A DNA stretch of 64,000 nt, from contig JAJEKV010000049.1 in the NCBI GenBank assembly GCA_021234155.1, positions 2,571,487 to 2,635,486 on the forward strand, written 5' to 3'. The position numbers were made by a program, and so were the translations under genes. The notes beneath the pieces are model-generated. The model did not search any database. It was given only the letters and a program-made list of their open reading frames with translations, and had not been told where the DNA came from. This DNA comes from Isoetes taiwanensis. Lineage: Eukaryota > Streptophyta > Lycopodiopsida > Isoetales > Isoetaceae. Positions 11,841-21,626 of the stretch are shown in pieces (the stretch's first letter is position 1; each line of letters opens with the position of its first letter).

Positions 11841-14057
11841 ATGATTTCTAGCAGATTGAGAAAACTATGGGGTTATTGTTTCCGCATAGAAATGTTGCTT
11901 TGGTGGACTTTGCTTGGCGTCATTGGGGGATCTGTCATCGGTGGCAGCCTCTACAATGCCAATCTTTCAGATCAAACTGTTGAATTGATAGGTACTTAAT
12001 CCTTTCCTATGCTATGTTTTGAGTAACTCAGAAGGGATGGGTTTCCGTTTTGAAAGTTATCTTGACTGATAGACCTGGACTTTAAAGTGCATCATTGGTA
12101 CTCTTAAAAACTTTTTGCAGGTTATATTGGCGAATTATTTATTCGTGCACTGCAAGAGCTGGTTCTACCACTGATAATTTTTGCTCTGATGACTGGAGTT
12201 TTCAGTGTGAGACATGCTAGTAGTGGGTAAGTTAAAATCTCAAAACTGAACGGATAGATGGTTTATATTGTATCTAGGAAATTTAAGTCTTATGCATATC
12301 CCATTGTCCTTTTTCTTTTCCTCCTTTCAATGAACAAACATTTTACACCTCCTTTATTCACTATTGTAGATGTGTACTGTTGCAGAGTTGGGAGCTTGAT
12401 CACATGGTCCCTATCATACTATATGTGCTCCATGCTTTTAGCAGTGTGTCTTGGATTGTCTCTGGTGTCTATCATCAGGCCTGGAGGTAGTGCACCATTT
12501 AAGTCCGATAATGCCTCTAGTTCTAGGTGTCAAACACAGAATTCGACACTTCTAAATCTGTAAGCAAAATCACACACTATTTTCTCTGGATAATGACCCC
12601 TGTTCATCCCTTCTTCTTTATACAAGCATCTAATTTCTTTTTTTAGCTGCATTTGTTAGGCCCACAATTGCTGAATCAACATCAGTTGTAGAGTCTTTCC
12701 TGGATATTGGGAGGAAACTTGTTCCAACAAACATAATTGCTGCAGCTTCAGAGCCTAATTATCTTGGAGTGATTTCATTCTGTATCATATTTGCACTTGC
12801 TATTAATTCACTAGGTATTTGAAATCTTTTGACATATTTTGTGTCTTTCGATATTGTAAATACCAGAATTTTAGCTTTACATGTTTCCCTTTTGTCAATG
12901 TAGGGGAACGAGCACATCCATTTATTCATTTAGTAGAGCTGTGTAATGCAGTTTTGCTTAAAATTGTAAGGGGCCATCTTTAGTGTTACTTCAGAATGGT
13001 AGATATGAAGTGCAGTAACAATTATACTTTGTGACAGATTTTTGCAGTTATTATTTTGGCTCCTGTTGGAGTTGCATCATTGACTGCAAGCACAATATTA
13101 AAAGCATGTGACATACAACATTTATTAAAATCACTTGGATTGTATATGGTAACTGTGCTGAGTGGTTTGCTGATTCATTCTTTTATCACATTACCAGTGG
13201 TAGTATTTGTATTAGCGCGGACAAACATCTTTAAGGCATTGAGGTAAGATGTGCAAATGCCTGCTCTTCCAAAGCCCCTGTCCAATTTCTCGAAAAATTG
13301 CATGACCTTTCTCATCATGCAGGAATTTTCTCCCAGCGTTGATTATGGGTTTGGGCACGGCCTCTAGTGCTGCTACAATGCCAGTTACAATGCAATGTGC
13401 AGAGACTCAGGGATGTGATCAGAGCATTGTGCGCTTTATAATTCCCTTGGGAACAAATATCAACCGTGATGGCACAGCCTTATATGAAGCAATGTCTGTC
13501 TTATATATATGTCAGGTATAACATGCATGCCTAATTGTATTCTTTAAAGATTCTTTGCCTTCAAAATTGTTGGGCATGCAGGCACATGGTCTCAGTCTTC
13601 CCATCAGCAAACTATTTGTTCTAGCAATTATAGCAACCTTGGCAGCAATTGGATCTGCACCAATACCAAATGCTGGGCTGGTCACAATGGTCACGGCAAT
13701 GCAGGTAGAATTGCACCTTCATGTATTGCGGATTCCAGAGAAATTCATTTATTTTGTCTACAGGCAATTGGCTACCCACAATTCATTGGAGATGTATCAA
13801 TTCTGTACGCTCTGGATTGGTTACTGGGAGCTGTGCGGACGTCAGTCAACATTTGGGGTGACTCTTGTGCATGCATGGTAGTTGATGCATGGGCTAAATC
13901 CTTGGGTAGCAGAAACGTTCTTCCAGTCTCTGTAAGTGTTCCAGCATCATTAGAAGCTCCCTGTACTCAGCTTGATAGGAGGATATAATTTTTTCTTTCT
14001 TTAATGCAGGAAATAGATATTCAACTGCTTATGGACGATCCTTCAATAGAAGACTAA
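11841..14057 (+). CDS. SLC1/DAACS-family dicarboxylate or amino acid:cation symporter, 10 exons, 441 aa
   Basis: Membrane symporter of the glutamate-transporter fold. Exons: 11841-11991, 12121-12226, 12386-12486, 12647-12814, 12904-12965, 13038-13243, 13323-13515, 13582-13704, 13764-13931, 14010-14057. All nine introns are GT-AG, and the phases join into 441 codons with no stop. The start is the first ATG after an in-frame TAG at 11820-11822. Family marks in order: HP1 tip GLGTASSAATMPVT (residues 274-287), TM7 GTNINRDGTALYEA (308-321; usual form NMDGT), HP2 IPNAGLVTMVTAMQ (exon 8), and TM8 DWLLGAVRTSVNIWGDS (388-404). In TM8, D388, R395, T396, N399 and D403 match GltPh D390, R397, T398, N401 and D405, but GltPh D394 is G392 here. 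Length matches bacterial members (about 410-440) rather than animal EAATs (about 500-570), while HP1, HP2 and TM8 wording is EAAT-like. Substrate is inferred, not seen. Confidence 0.92.
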
Positions 14058-14700
14058 GGACTATCAGACGATGATAATGTCATTAAGATTCTGGATTATA
14101 AAGGGAATAGCAATCACGCATTCTTCTACTACGTTCTTTAAAAATCCTAAGCTGGCTGTAAAAGATATAGATGCCAAAATATTGTTGTATCATAGTTATT
14201 ATTGAATACATTCTTTTCGATCACATTATGGCAGCAATTAATCTATATTCACAAGCAAATTTCCTTTCTGAACTTAGTGCGGCCCGATTTTTAATATTCA
14301 GCTCTTTCAACAATACCTAGTAGAATAGCTTTTAATTCAATCTTAGCTTGCATCGATGAAGGCATTTTTAGGAAGGTCTGAACCATCGTACAATGGGAAG
14401 TGATGAAACCTAAATTCCAGCAGCCTTTTATGGCGCGCATTCTGGAATAGAAGAAATCTCGCTAGCTGCTTTAGCCAATTCCTCAAAACCAAGATTGCTC
14501 TGTAGTTTCAGTGTTCTTTTGAATCAAAGCTTCTACTTTTCATGGTATTAGATCAGGCATGATCCAGGGCCCATCACAACTAAGGCAAGATTGTGGTTTA
14601 AGCATCAATCATGAGGATTGAACCTCCAAGCAACAACAATGCATACTATTGGTTTATCAAGGTACAAACCAAACTATGTAAGTAAGAGACTATAGGGAGT
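14058..14700. other. 3' flank of the symporter gene
   Basis: Contains the presumed 3' UTR, an AT-rich stretch with TTATTATTGAATACATTC near 14195-14215. No other gene or repeat is evident. Confidence 0.4.
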
Positions 14701-14702
14701 GA

Positions 14703-15160
14703 TTTCAAGTGTTGAACCCAAGCCCAAACAAAAGGGGCAAACATCATCCAAAGTGCAGGTCAAGAAATCAAAGAAGAACCTGTTGCAGAAGATCCCGCAA
14801 AGGCAGAAATCGAGAGACAAAAGCTTGACCAGATGGCTGGAAAAGAACCCTCATGCCTCAAAACACTGAAGCAAATTTAACTATGGAAGCAGGGAATCAG
14901 TTGGAAATATCTAACAAGAGGAGGTATTTTTCAATTCACACAAACCTTTAGAACACTGTATTCAACATCAAGATTAAAGGCTGTGATTCCATTGAAAAAT
15001 ACATGGGAATCATTGGCCAAGCTGCCAAAGAATGATAAGCCATGAAAAAGGGCCTCGATGATGATGTAATAGTCGGGGCAGTGCTGCTTGGCCTGCCTTC
15101 TAGTTACAATGTGACGCTCCCTAAATGTATACGCCGATTCCATCGTATAAATATTTGAAA
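14703..15160 (+). pseudogene. Copia gag remnant
   Basis: Decayed Ty1/Copia gag. Near 15045-15115 the plus strand reads KGLDDDVIVGAVLLGLPSSY, close to the conserved LP-SY end of the plant Copia gag (UBN2-type) domain. Upstream sequence in other frames is gag-like with several stops. The first about 95 bp (14707-14800) is nearly identical to 34494-34582. No LTR, protease or polymerase is attached, so only a fragment remains. Confidence 0.5.
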
Positions 15161-16060
15161 TCCCCCTTTTTGGTGACTCATTCACTTAAAAAGGCCCTCC
15201 ATCTAGCACAGACCACCTGGAATGGACAAGTGTTCGAGTAAAGGACATGGAGATGTCATTAGCCTAATCCTTCTCTAGGACATCCTTTATGGTAGAAGTG
15301 CATCTACATGTGAGCACACATCAACAATATACATATAATAATATACCACCACAAATGTGGATAGCTTCATTTATCTGTTTTTGTTTTGATGACAAATAAA
15401 TGGCATACATTCATCAAGATTAAAGTTAATAAGCAGGTGTCTGATCAAGATTCATGTCATATTGATTGATTTATTTATTTATTCATTTATTTTTTGTCAA
15501 ACAGTATTAGAGCGGATCATTGTATTAAATGATTCATTAAACAAAATACCTCATGAGCAATACAATATTTTAGAATAATGAGCTTTGGGAGAAGGCATGT
15601 GCATGTCAGGCTTCAATACCGAGCTCACTGACAGTAAGGGCCTTCGGATAACAACAGACAGAGTCATGACAATGGCTTTGGCTAGCATAGAACATTACTC
15701 CATTCCATTTGCCGCTCTTGTGCACACTTTGCAGATAGGCTGAAATATGCTGTGATGTGATTGTAGCCTTCCAGAGTCGTAATCCTTTGGAACTACTCGA
15801 GGTTGCATCTTCCCAGTGCAATGAAGCAAGAATAGGACAAGTCCATTTGTGGAGCACAATGGCTCTGTGGGTGGCTAAAGGATTGTGATGATACACGTCT
15901 GTACCTGACTTTAACCTCTCGGCCCCACATAGTGTAGACCATATATAATGTGAGTGGACGATATAAGGTTTTTTTTGAGCCTAAGGCATACAAATACATA
16001 CGGTAAGGGTGTTTTTTTAGGGATATCTAGTGATGTATCTCATATAGGAAGGGGTTTTCT
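15161..16060. other. Intergenic stretch, nothing recognised
   Basis: Open frames on the minus strand at 15606-15896 and 15793-15999 overlap each other and show no family motif. A short (ATTT)n-like patch lies at 15469-15492. No terminal repeats are visible. Confidence 0.35.
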
Positions 16061-16069
16061 AGACCTTAG

Positions 16070-16690
16070 ATAAGGCGTATACGAAAGGGTTTATCAAAGA
16101 ATGATCCAATTTTTCCTTGCCAATGCATGGCCCAATCTTTAACTTTCTCAAGTTTTATAAGGTCTGTTAGAGGTGCCGCTAACTTTATGAAATCTTTGGC
16201 AAATTTTCTGTAATAGCCTACCAAACGTAGGAATCTTTTTACCTCAGAGCATTCTTAGAGGCTGCGCATTGATATTAATCTTGGCTGGATTAGCCGATAT
16301 GCCCTTTGTTGAGACAATATGCCCTAGATATTCAACTTCCATTAGGATGGCAGTTCTTTTATTTAATTGTAAAAAAGATCGTGGAACTCCCTGACTAGGT
16401 TGTCAATAGCTTTTGGTAACTTACTAACAACCTCTTCTTGCTTGGACAAAGGTTCAATAGTTGCCACTTTTATAATATAACTAACCTTATTCTTTTATAT
16501 GGCTCTATCCAACTGCTTCAAGGAAACACAATGCATTGTTGGATTAACTTGGTTACCTACAATCATTATGCTTGTACCATTGGGTGCGATAAAAATAATC
16601 TCTTGCTTATGGTTGTCCATGTTGGCTTTTGCAGATGCCAAAAGTTCCATACCGACGATCAGCTACTGTATTGAAGGCACAAAGGCATCA
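16070..16690 (-). pseudogene. Ty3/Gypsy pol remnant with most of the reverse transcriptase deleted
   Basis: Read on the minus strand, 16690-16400 gives protease-region-like sequence (GMELLASAKANMDNHKQEI, then VNPTMHCVSLKQLDRAI). 16340-16080 gives the end of a reverse transcriptase and RNase H linker (VEYLGHIVSTKGISANPAKI, then GYYRKFAKDFIKLAAPLTDL). The catalytic fingers and the YxDD palm motif are missing between them, so an internal deletion joined protease to the RT thumb. Frames shift at least twice and stops are present. No LTRs can be assigned with confidence. Confidence 0.7.
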
Positions 16691-16879
16691 CATAATATAT
16701 TTTTGCTTTTGTTATAGTTCAATAATTGTTAAGTATATCAAGCAATTGCACAAACGTGTCTGATGTTGCCATGCAATGTGCTTATATAAACAATAATGTA
16801 AGACATCATGTGGAGTTGGTACTCTGCATGGCTTGTACAGGTTTCATATCAAAGCGTGTGTCTCAATGTAGTTTCTCAG

Positions 16880-17150
16880 GAGGTACTGGATCTGCGAGCC
16901 CACCTTTGCCCCCGCCTGGCTGCTTGTTGATCAGGCACTATGGGTACGGTTCATGAGTATATATATTTGCGTGTTTTTGCATTTCGTATATTGGAACAGT
17001 TTGTCAGCAGGCCGATTGCTGCCACGGTTTTCCTCGAAAACCCTTCGGGGCTGGGGTTTTTTAATCCAGTTAGTAATCCGCTTGCTGCGCTTTTGTATTG
17101 GGTCCCATAGACCGATTGGTCTCCGTGGACGATAAAAATACCTTCTTTCC
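16880..17150 (+). repeat. LTR-like retroelement fragment
   Basis: The stretch ends GGTCCCATAGACC, then GATTGGTCTCCGTGGACGATAAAAA. The same tail (GGTCCCATA, CCGATTGG, CCGTGGACG) is present in reverse at 17990-18040 and in part near 9650. A CCGTGGACG motif near a poly(A)-like tract is a familiar part of many plant Copia LTRs. The block also holds GAAAACCCTTCGGGGC near 17036. I read it as a solo or truncated LTR, but no TG...CA boundaries or target duplication can be proved. Confidence 0.4.
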
Positions 17151-17968
17151 ATGTACATGATTTCAAAAAATCTCATAATCTTTTTATATTATGTTTATTA
17201 TCGCCCTCGAGCATTTTTTGAAAAACAAAATGTGAAAAATAAGAGATTTCTTCTTAAGTTCAATCAAACTAAGAACATCTGATATGGAGGCAATTCCACA
17301 AGTTCCAAGATTGTTTTTGGTACCTACCCTCGAGTTCTACCATACATGATGTATGATGTGTATAAGTTCCAATCACATGACCTTATTGATGTGTGTTGTG
17401 GGCATAAGTTAGCACATCTGTTAATAAGAAAGAGAAATTTATCGTTACTTGAGCTTGGTGGTCCTCTAAGGTGGTTCTTTTGCTTGTGTAATATCAATTT
17501 CCATGTGTACCGAAAGGTAGTGAGTATAAATATTAGCACACAAACTTTGTAATATGCTTTGTTAAATTGGTTCATAGAATTAAGTGAGGGGAAAAATTCT
17601 TCAAGTGAAGTAAACCAGCATTTAAGAACTTCATTGCAAATGCTAGAAAAATATTAAGTTGGCATAAACAAATATCTTTATTTATCATAAACAAATATCT
17701 TTATTTATCACAAACAAATATCAAATTGCATTGGTCTAAGGACCAAGGCATGTTGCACTATCTACACAAAAATATGTCTAAGCATATGCGAGAAAGGCAT
17801 ACCTCTATTCTTAGAGATTCATTCTAGGCCACATAGTCTCTTACTAGCAGTGGTGCAAACAACCTGCACCATGGGCAAAAAGCATGTATCATGCATGTAG
17901 ACAATACACAAATTTTTTCTCACAACAAACGTTTAATGGCATTGCAAACATTTAATGGCATTGATTAT
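17151..17968. repeat. Intergenic stretch with a 20-bp tandem triplication
   Basis: At 17663-17722 the phrase AAACAAATATCTTTATTTATCA is repeated about three times. The overlapping small frames at 17324-17575 and 17346-17552 are on opposite strands and have no signature. Near 17928-17960 the phrase AACGTTTAATGGCATTG is imperfectly doubled. Confidence 0.45.
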
Positions 17969-17992
17969 GTAAGGAAGGAAGGAAGGAAGGAA
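17967..17992. repeat. (AAGG)n microsatellite
   Basis: About six perfect AAGG units directly next to the A-rich tail of the retroelement piece that follows on the minus strand. Microsatellites commonly grow from such tails. Confidence 0.8.
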
Positions 17993-18640
17993 AAATTTTT
18001 AACGTCCACGGAACCCAATCGGGTTATGGGACCAAGTACATAAGGGACCGAAGTCCTGGACCGAAGTCCAAACAAGAACATGGGCCGAAGCCCTTAAACC
18101 AAAGCACAACGTGAGCTAGAACACAACCATCCTGACCCGGATTAAAAACCACCTGGGAAAAAACCGTTGCCAGGATGACTATGGCTGCTCACCGATCCAA
18201 AAATCCATGCTGTTGCACAAGCAACAAGCATACCTTCATACCTCCAGCAGACAAGGCTTCACCAAGCAGCTCCGAACCGTAACCTCTTCACTGGCGGGTC
18301 TTTGGAAAGCGAGGCGCCCCTAACGCATGTCGCCCAGACGCCCGAGGGGAAGGCTTCGAAGAAAAACCTTCGGGGAAGTAAGCCCATCGGAGGTGCCTCC
18401 TCACCTATCCTCCAGCCCTGCGCCAAGGCGCCAGCACCCCCAGGTATGCGCGCAGGCGGACATCCACTCAGGCACACACAAGGTCGCCATCCTTCTTCGC
18501 CCATTTGCTCCAACGCCATCCGAATCAACGCATCGCTTTCGGGCAGGGCCTCGAGCGGCGCCTCAGCAGCGCCAGCGCTAAGCGCGCCCGAAGCGAAGGG
18601 GAAGGACGTGCAACAACGTATTTATAAAAAGCCAACATAC
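17990..18640 (-). repeat. GC-rich retroelement tail, minus strand
   Basis: Read from 18640 to 17990 the block begins with TATAAATACG and runs through a GC-rich stretch (18260-18610). It passes GGGCTTCGGCCC-type sequence near 18085 and ends GGTCCCATAACCCGATTGG, TTCCGTGGACGTTAAAAA at 17993-18040. The ending matches the tails near 17100 and 9650, so this is a copy of a dispersed retroelement family, LTR or LINE 3' region. Open frames on both strands of the GC-rich part (18259-18528 minus, 18302-18649 plus) arise from the composition and have no known domain. Confidence 0.45.
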
Positions 18641-19550
18641 AAATTTTGAGAATGGTTAATGTGCAAACTTAACCAGAATAAAAGCATTAATTTACATAGC
18701 TTCCACTTGCATGCTATTCAAATAATCGTGTATGGTATTAAGGGGTCAATTATTTTCTAAAGTCCATGAGTGGCATGCTATCCGGAAGCATGAGGGGTGC
18801 TCTGCTCGATGAAGCTATGGTGCTTGATCCTAAACCTAAACGAAATGACGATTGAAGAGAGCATGCCATGTATATGGCATCAGATGCTGCTGGAGTTTCC
18901 CGAGGAGGACTTGGTTGCGGAATCCTCTGCCATTTCAAAAGCTCAGAACCACAAATGGGTTCTACCTAAATGCTCGGCGTCCCAAAATTCCTCCAACCAG
19001 TTTTCCTCCAGAGTTTCAAGTTGCAGATCAAATCGATTGCCAAGATCTTTAAACAGCTCGGATTTGAGTTGGGTCTAACCTACTGCAGGCAAGCTGGTTC
19101 TTGCTGAAGAGAAGAGCTAAAATTGATTTAAAACATGGATCGTCTTCTCCACATCTTTATTCAAATCTGCTTCAAAATGCTGATTGAAGAGGAACCTCAA
19201 AATCCAAAATCCGTTTGCTTGCTGCCGCTTTCTTGCTGGTTCTGCCTTTCCTAAAAACCCTAAACCTATCCCTGATCAAACCGGCATGCGTTACTGCAGC
19301 TTCGATCATCGTAAACCGCAGTTTTGTGAAATTCCTGGAATATTCTATGTGTTTACTTTAGGTATTTTTAGGTTTATGGGTGTCTGGTGGCGCCGCTTAC
19401 AGGCCGCCACAGCTCAAAGACCTATTTTCCCATTTCATTTGAGTGGCCGCAGGCGGTCTGTATGAGGCATTCGGCCGGATCATTCGTGCGGTCTGCGAGG
19501 CACGGCGGTCGCGATCGGGGCATTCGGCCGCGGATCATTCCGGCCGGCCA
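18641..19550. other. Mosaic of unrecognised, partly coding-like sequence
   Basis: No gene can be named. Around 18757-18845 the plus strand reads MSGMLSGSMRGALLDEA and ends at a stop after about 30 codons. A telo-box-like AAACCCTAAACC lies at 19254-19265. The sequence changes character several times over short distances, consistent with captured or shuffled fragments. Confidence 0.3.
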
Positions 19551-20060
19551 GATCATTGGCAGATCCCCTGTTCAACAGCATTCGGCATTTTATTGACAGA
19601 ATCCATGGAGCTAGAAATCCCGTTTAAAATGCGGCTAAAAAGACTGGCAAAATCCGTATTCAAGGAAGCCAACTCCAATCTCTGGCATTCGCGAACAAGA
19701 AAGAGTCCCTTCTCTAAAATAGAGCAAAGATCCCTGATTTGGGAAGGGGGATGAGCAATTTCATCGGCAAAAAAGGATCTAAGCACAGAAATCCAATCCT
19801 CCACCGAGCTACACCTTGAAGCAAGAATCTCGCATTGAAAAAGATTAATAGTGGCCTCGGGCGTCCTGGATCTTTTTTAGCAATCTTGAAGCCTCTGCAA
19901 AGGCAAAGGCGCCTGAAAGCCGAGAAATATCTGCAATTCTCGCCAAGCTTAGCGCATTCCGCAGATCATTCGGCAGGGCATTCAAGAGCAGGGCATTCGG
20001 CAGATCGTTCGGCATTCAAGAGCAGGGCATTCGCAGACCATTCGGCCTTGTTTCAAGCCA
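19470..20060. repeat. CATTCGGC-type short interspersed repeats
   Basis: Variants of GCATTCGGC, (C/A)GATCATTCGG and TCAAGAGCAGGGCATTCG recur many times at 19467-19590 and 19950-20050. They flank the two gene fragments described at 19553-19834 and 20104-20240. The repeats have no fixed period. They could be subterminal repeats of a DNA transposon that has captured host fragments, but no terminal repeats were found. Confidence 0.45.
19580..19834 (-). pseudogene. Helical gene fragment, possibly RPW8-like
   Basis: The minus strand is open for about 80 codons (EDWISVLRSFFADEIAHPPS, then IRDLCSILEKGLFLVRECQR, LELASLNTDF) and looks like real protein. The spacing of ILEKG..LV..C.R.....L recalls the RPW8 domain of RNL-type immune receptors, where an LEKGxxLVxKCSR pattern is common. 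That match is by eye and weak. No P-loop or NB-ARC follows, so at best this is a captured or truncated exon. The CATTCGGC repeats lie on both sides. Confidence 0.3.
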
Positions 20061-20094
20061 TTGTTTCATGCCTCAAGATTTGTCCAGCAAATCC

Positions 20095-20245
20095 CCTGTT
20101 CGCGTTTGCAGCGGCGTATCAGAAGGCGAAAGAAGAAGGATTTCCATAGGAGTGCATGTTATACATGATCCGGCCGTTTTGCTTCTGGATGAGCCCACAT
20201 CAGGCCTGGATTCCACACTCAAAATCGCAAACAAGGTGCTGCGAG
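20095..20245 (+). pseudogene. ABCG-type ABC transporter fragment
   Basis: About 45 codons of an ABCG half-transporter nucleotide-binding domain. The signature GVSEGERRR at 20113-20139 (usual GVSGGERRR) is followed by [10 protein letters not shown] and Walker B plus D-loop [13 protein letters not shown]. After that similarity stops. The Walker A part and the membrane domain are absent. The fragment sits inside a repeat-rich mosaic with CATTCGGC repeats upstream, so it looks like a captured exon piece rather than a gene. Confidence 0.8.
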
Positions 20246-20560
20246 GGGTTGCCTTCTGGTGGCCTGAAGATATGTTTTCATGGTTTTTTGTAGAGAGTAG
20301 GTTAGGTTTCATCATTCCATGGTTTACTTGTTTTGTGTTGTAAAACTTAGTAGGTGTACTTTGCATTGGTTGTATGGTTGCAACATTTAAGGCCAAATCC
20401 AAGGCCAAATCATGCGGTGCCATTTGCAACCACAGATTCAACTAGCAAAAGGTTAGGTTCAACCTTCTATGACTAGCATTCAGATATAAACAATGAAAAG
20501 AAATCACCGCATTGTGGCAGCTACTCATACCATACTCTCCTTGTTCTAGAAGATTTGGAG
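20246..20560. other. Intergenic stretch, nothing seen
   Basis: No gene. The phrase AAGGCCAAATC is doubled at 20390-20412. The minus-strand open frame at 20073-20441 is only the reverse of the ABCG fragment and its flank. Confidence 0.4.
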
Positions 20561-20566
20561 CATACT

Positions 20567-20725
20567 CACCTCAATCATCCTTCATTGAGTTTCTAAAACA
20601 TATATGCAATATAGTCTATTCTATTCTGCATTGGGGGACACCTCAAACATCCTTCATTGAGTTTCTAAAACATATATGCAATATAGTCTATTCTATTATA
20701 TTCTATTCTATTCTGCATTGGGGAC
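20567..20725. repeat. 72-bp tandem duplication
   Basis: A unit containing CATCCTTCATTGAGTTTCTA, then AAACATATATGCAATATAGTC and TATTCTATTCTGCATTGGGG occurs twice, offset 72 bp. The second copy has an extra TATTCTATTC expansion. No coding meaning. Confidence 0.75.
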
Positions 20726-20873
20726 GTTTGTAGTTTAAGATATGTGTTCCACCAAAGAGTCCAATGGTTCCAATAGGTGGAGGAGGTGGGGTGGTTGTTG
20801 TTTGTAGTTTAAGATACGTGTTCCACCAAAGAGTCCAATGGTTCCAATAGGTGGAGAAGGTGGGGTGGTTGTT
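20726..20873. repeat. 74-bp tandem duplication
   Basis: A unit starting GTTTGTAGTTTAAGATA and ending GGTGGGGTGGTTGTT occurs at 20726-20799 and 20800-20873, with only about two differences. It directly abuts the 72-bp duplication, so two unrelated tandem doublings lie side by side. Confidence 0.8.
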
Positions 20874-21600
20874 GTTTGTGTATGTTTTAACTGGTTCTCC
20901 ACATTATAGTGAAATATTTCATGAGGATGGATAAAAATGTAGAAAATATCAAACATGTACATTTAGGCTAAGTTCATGGAAGTTACTTCTACAATATTGA
21001 ATAAATACATTTAGAAGTTTGGTGGAAAATCTTAAAAGGAATATAGCAAAAGGCCAACCTAGGAAATTATCACATGTCAGAAAGACAGGTAGTACTACAA
21101 GCAATGATGAGATTATGGCCTTTCAATAAGATATAATGACATGAAATTATCAGAACCAAGCGCGAAAAGTATGAACACATGCCTAAGGAAAAGAAGAGAG
21201 GTTGGGACCATCAATTTTCATCTATGCAATGCGTGAATTGGCTGTGCTACACTATATGCCAAAACAGACACATGATAAAACAAACAAATTCAAGCTTCAG
21301 TTCATGTATTCGTGCTCAAATATACATAAGCAAGCAAAACCTAGAAGATTAAGCTGCCATACCATCATACCCTCGAGTGTGAAAACATGTGATAACCAGT
21401 TTTCAAATGTTTATAGAAATAGACATGAATGGAACAAGAAGATGGACTTCTTGGACAAAAATACCACCTCTGGATTGGTACGAGAGCCACAGTCAAGGCT
21501 GTAGCTTTCTAACATTTGCCCAAGTTATGCAATTTTAACAGTTTCCAGAATTTGCATCGTCATTCAATCTACTTGAATAATTCATCTTCTCTTTCCTAAT
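20874..21600. other. Intergenic stretch, nothing seen
   Basis: AT-rich DNA without a convincing frame. The open frame at 21202-21504 has no recognised motif. The end of the stretch leads into the 3' side of the minus-strand transposase-like relic. Confidence 0.35.
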
Positions 21601-21626
21601 GCCAGCATGTCGGAGGTTTCAGACTG